In this document: in pieces, positions 63,029-64,000 of the stretch
Layout: each line of letters starts with the position of its first letter
How positions within the stretch are numbered: the stretch's first letter is position 1
Assembly: GCA_025403435.1 (NCBI GenBank)
Contig: CM046350.1
Span: 36,672,131 to 36,736,130, forward strand
Direction: 5' to 3'
DNA: 64,000 bases
DNA from: Artocarpus heterophyllus
Lineage: Eukaryota; Streptophyta; Magnoliopsida; Rosales; Moraceae
Program-made: the position numbers and the translations under genes
The notes under the pieces: model-generated
Database searches by the model: none
What the model was told of the DNA's origin: nothing
The model's input: the letters and a program-made list of their open reading frames with translations, nothing else

Positions 63029-64000
63029 ATGTCTAAAAACGCTTTATCATCGATACTTGACAAAAACCAATTAACCGGTGAGAACTATAATGATTGGAAA
63101 TGGAACCTGGACATCGTCCTTTCCTTTGAGAAACTGAAATATGTTCTGACAACTCCTTGTCCTCCCGAGCCTACGGGAGACTCAAGTAATGAGCAATTCC
63201 AAGCGTACGAACGCTGGAAAGATGCTAATGATCAGGCCCGCTGCTATGTTATGGCAAGCATGAATAACGTGCTGCAGGCTCAACACCAGGATTATGAGAC
63301 TGCGAAGCAGATCTTGGATAATCTTGAGGACATGTTTGGAAGCCAGGCCATAACAAAGCGGCAAGGGGCGCTTCGGAAACTCTTAAACTGTAGACAGAGA
63401 CCGGGGACATCTGTAAAAGAGCACATGATGTTGGTCATGGGTTACCTCGCTGAGGCTCAAACCAATGGAGCCGACATCGATGCTGAAACTCAGATGACTA
63501 TGGTCTTTGAGACTCTGTCTAAGGAATTTATTCCGTTTAGAGCTACTTTTAATCTAAGCAATAGACGGGATATGACCTTGACAGAACTAATGAAACAGTT
63601 ACAAGAGTTTGAACTGCTGATCAGGGAGTCTCCTGCTGGTGGAGAGGCCAATATGGTAGCTGCTTCTGGTTCCAATCCTAACTCTGGGAATGGAAAGAAG
63701 CAACGGGCCAAAAGTGGGAAGTCTTCTATTCCTATTGCTACCAAGAGCAAGAAGAAGAAAAAGAAGAACCCAAAGAAGCTTAAGTGCTTCTTTTGTGGTA
63801 AGATCGGGCATATAAAGAAGCATTGCAAGGACTTCCTTTCCAAGGGAGGTAGGTGTGATCTTCTATATTTAGAAACTTGTTTGGTTGAGGAATCCAGTGA
63901 CATTTGGGTCATAGATTCTGGTGCAACTAATCATGTTTGTGTTTCTCTGCAGGGATTCAAAGAAACGAGAAGTCTACTTCGTGAAGACTTAACGCTTCGG
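63029..64000 (+). CDS. Copia-5 gag-pol (partial, open at window end)
   Basis: 324 codons from ATG at 63029 to the window edge without a stop. Residues 1-200 are a UBN2-type Copia gag (MSKNALSSILDKNQLTGENY, FETLSKEFIPF blocks). A Lys-rich stretch (239-250) precedes a CX2CX4HX4C zinc knuckle (C253, C256, H261, C266). A protease active site DSGAT begins at D296. Gag and protease share one frame, as is usual for plant Copia. Gag coats element RNA into cytoplasmic particles and protease matures them. All key residues seen are intact, unlike the related Copia-2 and the Copia-1 protease. Confidence 0.92.
   Translation, partial: MSKNALSSILDKNQLTGENYNDWKWNLDIVLSFEKLKYVLTTPCPPEPTGDSSNEQFQAYERWKDANDQARCYVMASMNNVLQAQHQDYETAKQILDNLEDMFGSQAITKRQGALRKLLNCRQRPGTSVKEHMMLVMGYLAEAQTNGADIDAETQMTMVFETLSKEFIPFRATFNLSNRRDMTLTELMKQLQEFELLIRESPAGGEANMVAASGSNPNSGNGKKQRAKSGKSSIPIATKSKKKKKKNPKKLKCFFCGKIGHIKKHCKDFLSKGGRCDLLYLETCLVEESSDIWVIDSGATNHVCVSLQGFKETRSLLREDLTLR

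Larger units (their letters stand above)
59330..64000 (+). mobile_element. Copia-5: Ty1/copia element with long LTR, runs off the window
   Basis: 5' LTR 59330-61362, primer site 61365-61376, leader to 63028, then an open gag-pol. The LTR matches the decayed Copia-2 and the 14190 fragment. The right part of the element, its 3' LTR and its target duplication are outside the window. Confidence 0.93.

Overview
The window is nuclear DNA of a flowering plant, probably a eudicot. It carries an intron-rich JMJ14-type histone demethylase gene and an arabinogalactan-protein gene in an AT-rich background full of nested LTR retrotransposons, MITEs and a piece of plastid DNA. I saw no bacterial-style operons, no CRISPR array and no tRNA or rRNA genes. 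Species cannot be named from sequence alone.

Layout. 1-10318: decayed Ty1/copia element on the minus strand (Copia-2) with a Gypsy-type solo LTR nested in its gag (5387-8444, target duplication ATATG) and a further LTR-like fragment at the left edge. 10319-18375: noncoding repeat remnants and another broken Copia 5' part (Copia-4), split by a solo LTR at 14848-17005 (target duplication GATGG). 19906-26861: a structurally complete but mutated Copia element (Copia-1) with 466/465-bp LTRs and target duplication TATAT. 29686-30519: an intact single-FAS1-domain fasciclin-like arabinogalactan protein gene. 31867-37376 (minus): an 11-coding-exon JmjN/JmjC/C5HC2/FYRN/FYRC lysine demethylase whose spliced frame is open for 1039 codons, with a TATA box at the edge of a MITE. 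39550-39727: a second MITE of the same family. 40640-43020: small LTR elements in opposing orientations around an acidic 201-codon ORF. 43646-45807: solo LTR (target duplication GTCTA). 46600-50374: two LTRs of another Gypsy family with almost no internal region; one carries a MITE and the other shows the empty site. About 51100-51545: nuclear copy of plastid clpP. 51588-57035: Gypsy chromovirus on the minus strand with an uninterrupted 1148-codon pol, a broken gag and a truncated 3' LTR. 57052-59329: 5' LTR, primer site and first 11 gag codons of another Gypsy element. 59330-64000: a Copia element (Copia-5) inserted in that gag; its own gag-pol frame is open to the window edge.

The two host genes occupy about 29.4-38.1 kb, between a mobile-element-rich left half and right half. 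Most element genes are broken, largely by C-to-T type nonsense changes expected from decay of methylated DNA. Exceptions are the chromovirus pol and the Copia-5 gag.

The most unusual signal is a family of arrays of a 14-bp near-palindrome (arms TTCGGC and GCCGAA around a CT or AG centre) repeated every 21-22 bp. There are seven arrays in this window, inside Gypsy LTRs of two subfamilies and also in both the LTR promoter region and the leader of a Copia element. Exon and LTR boundaries were read by eye; identities are hand counts.
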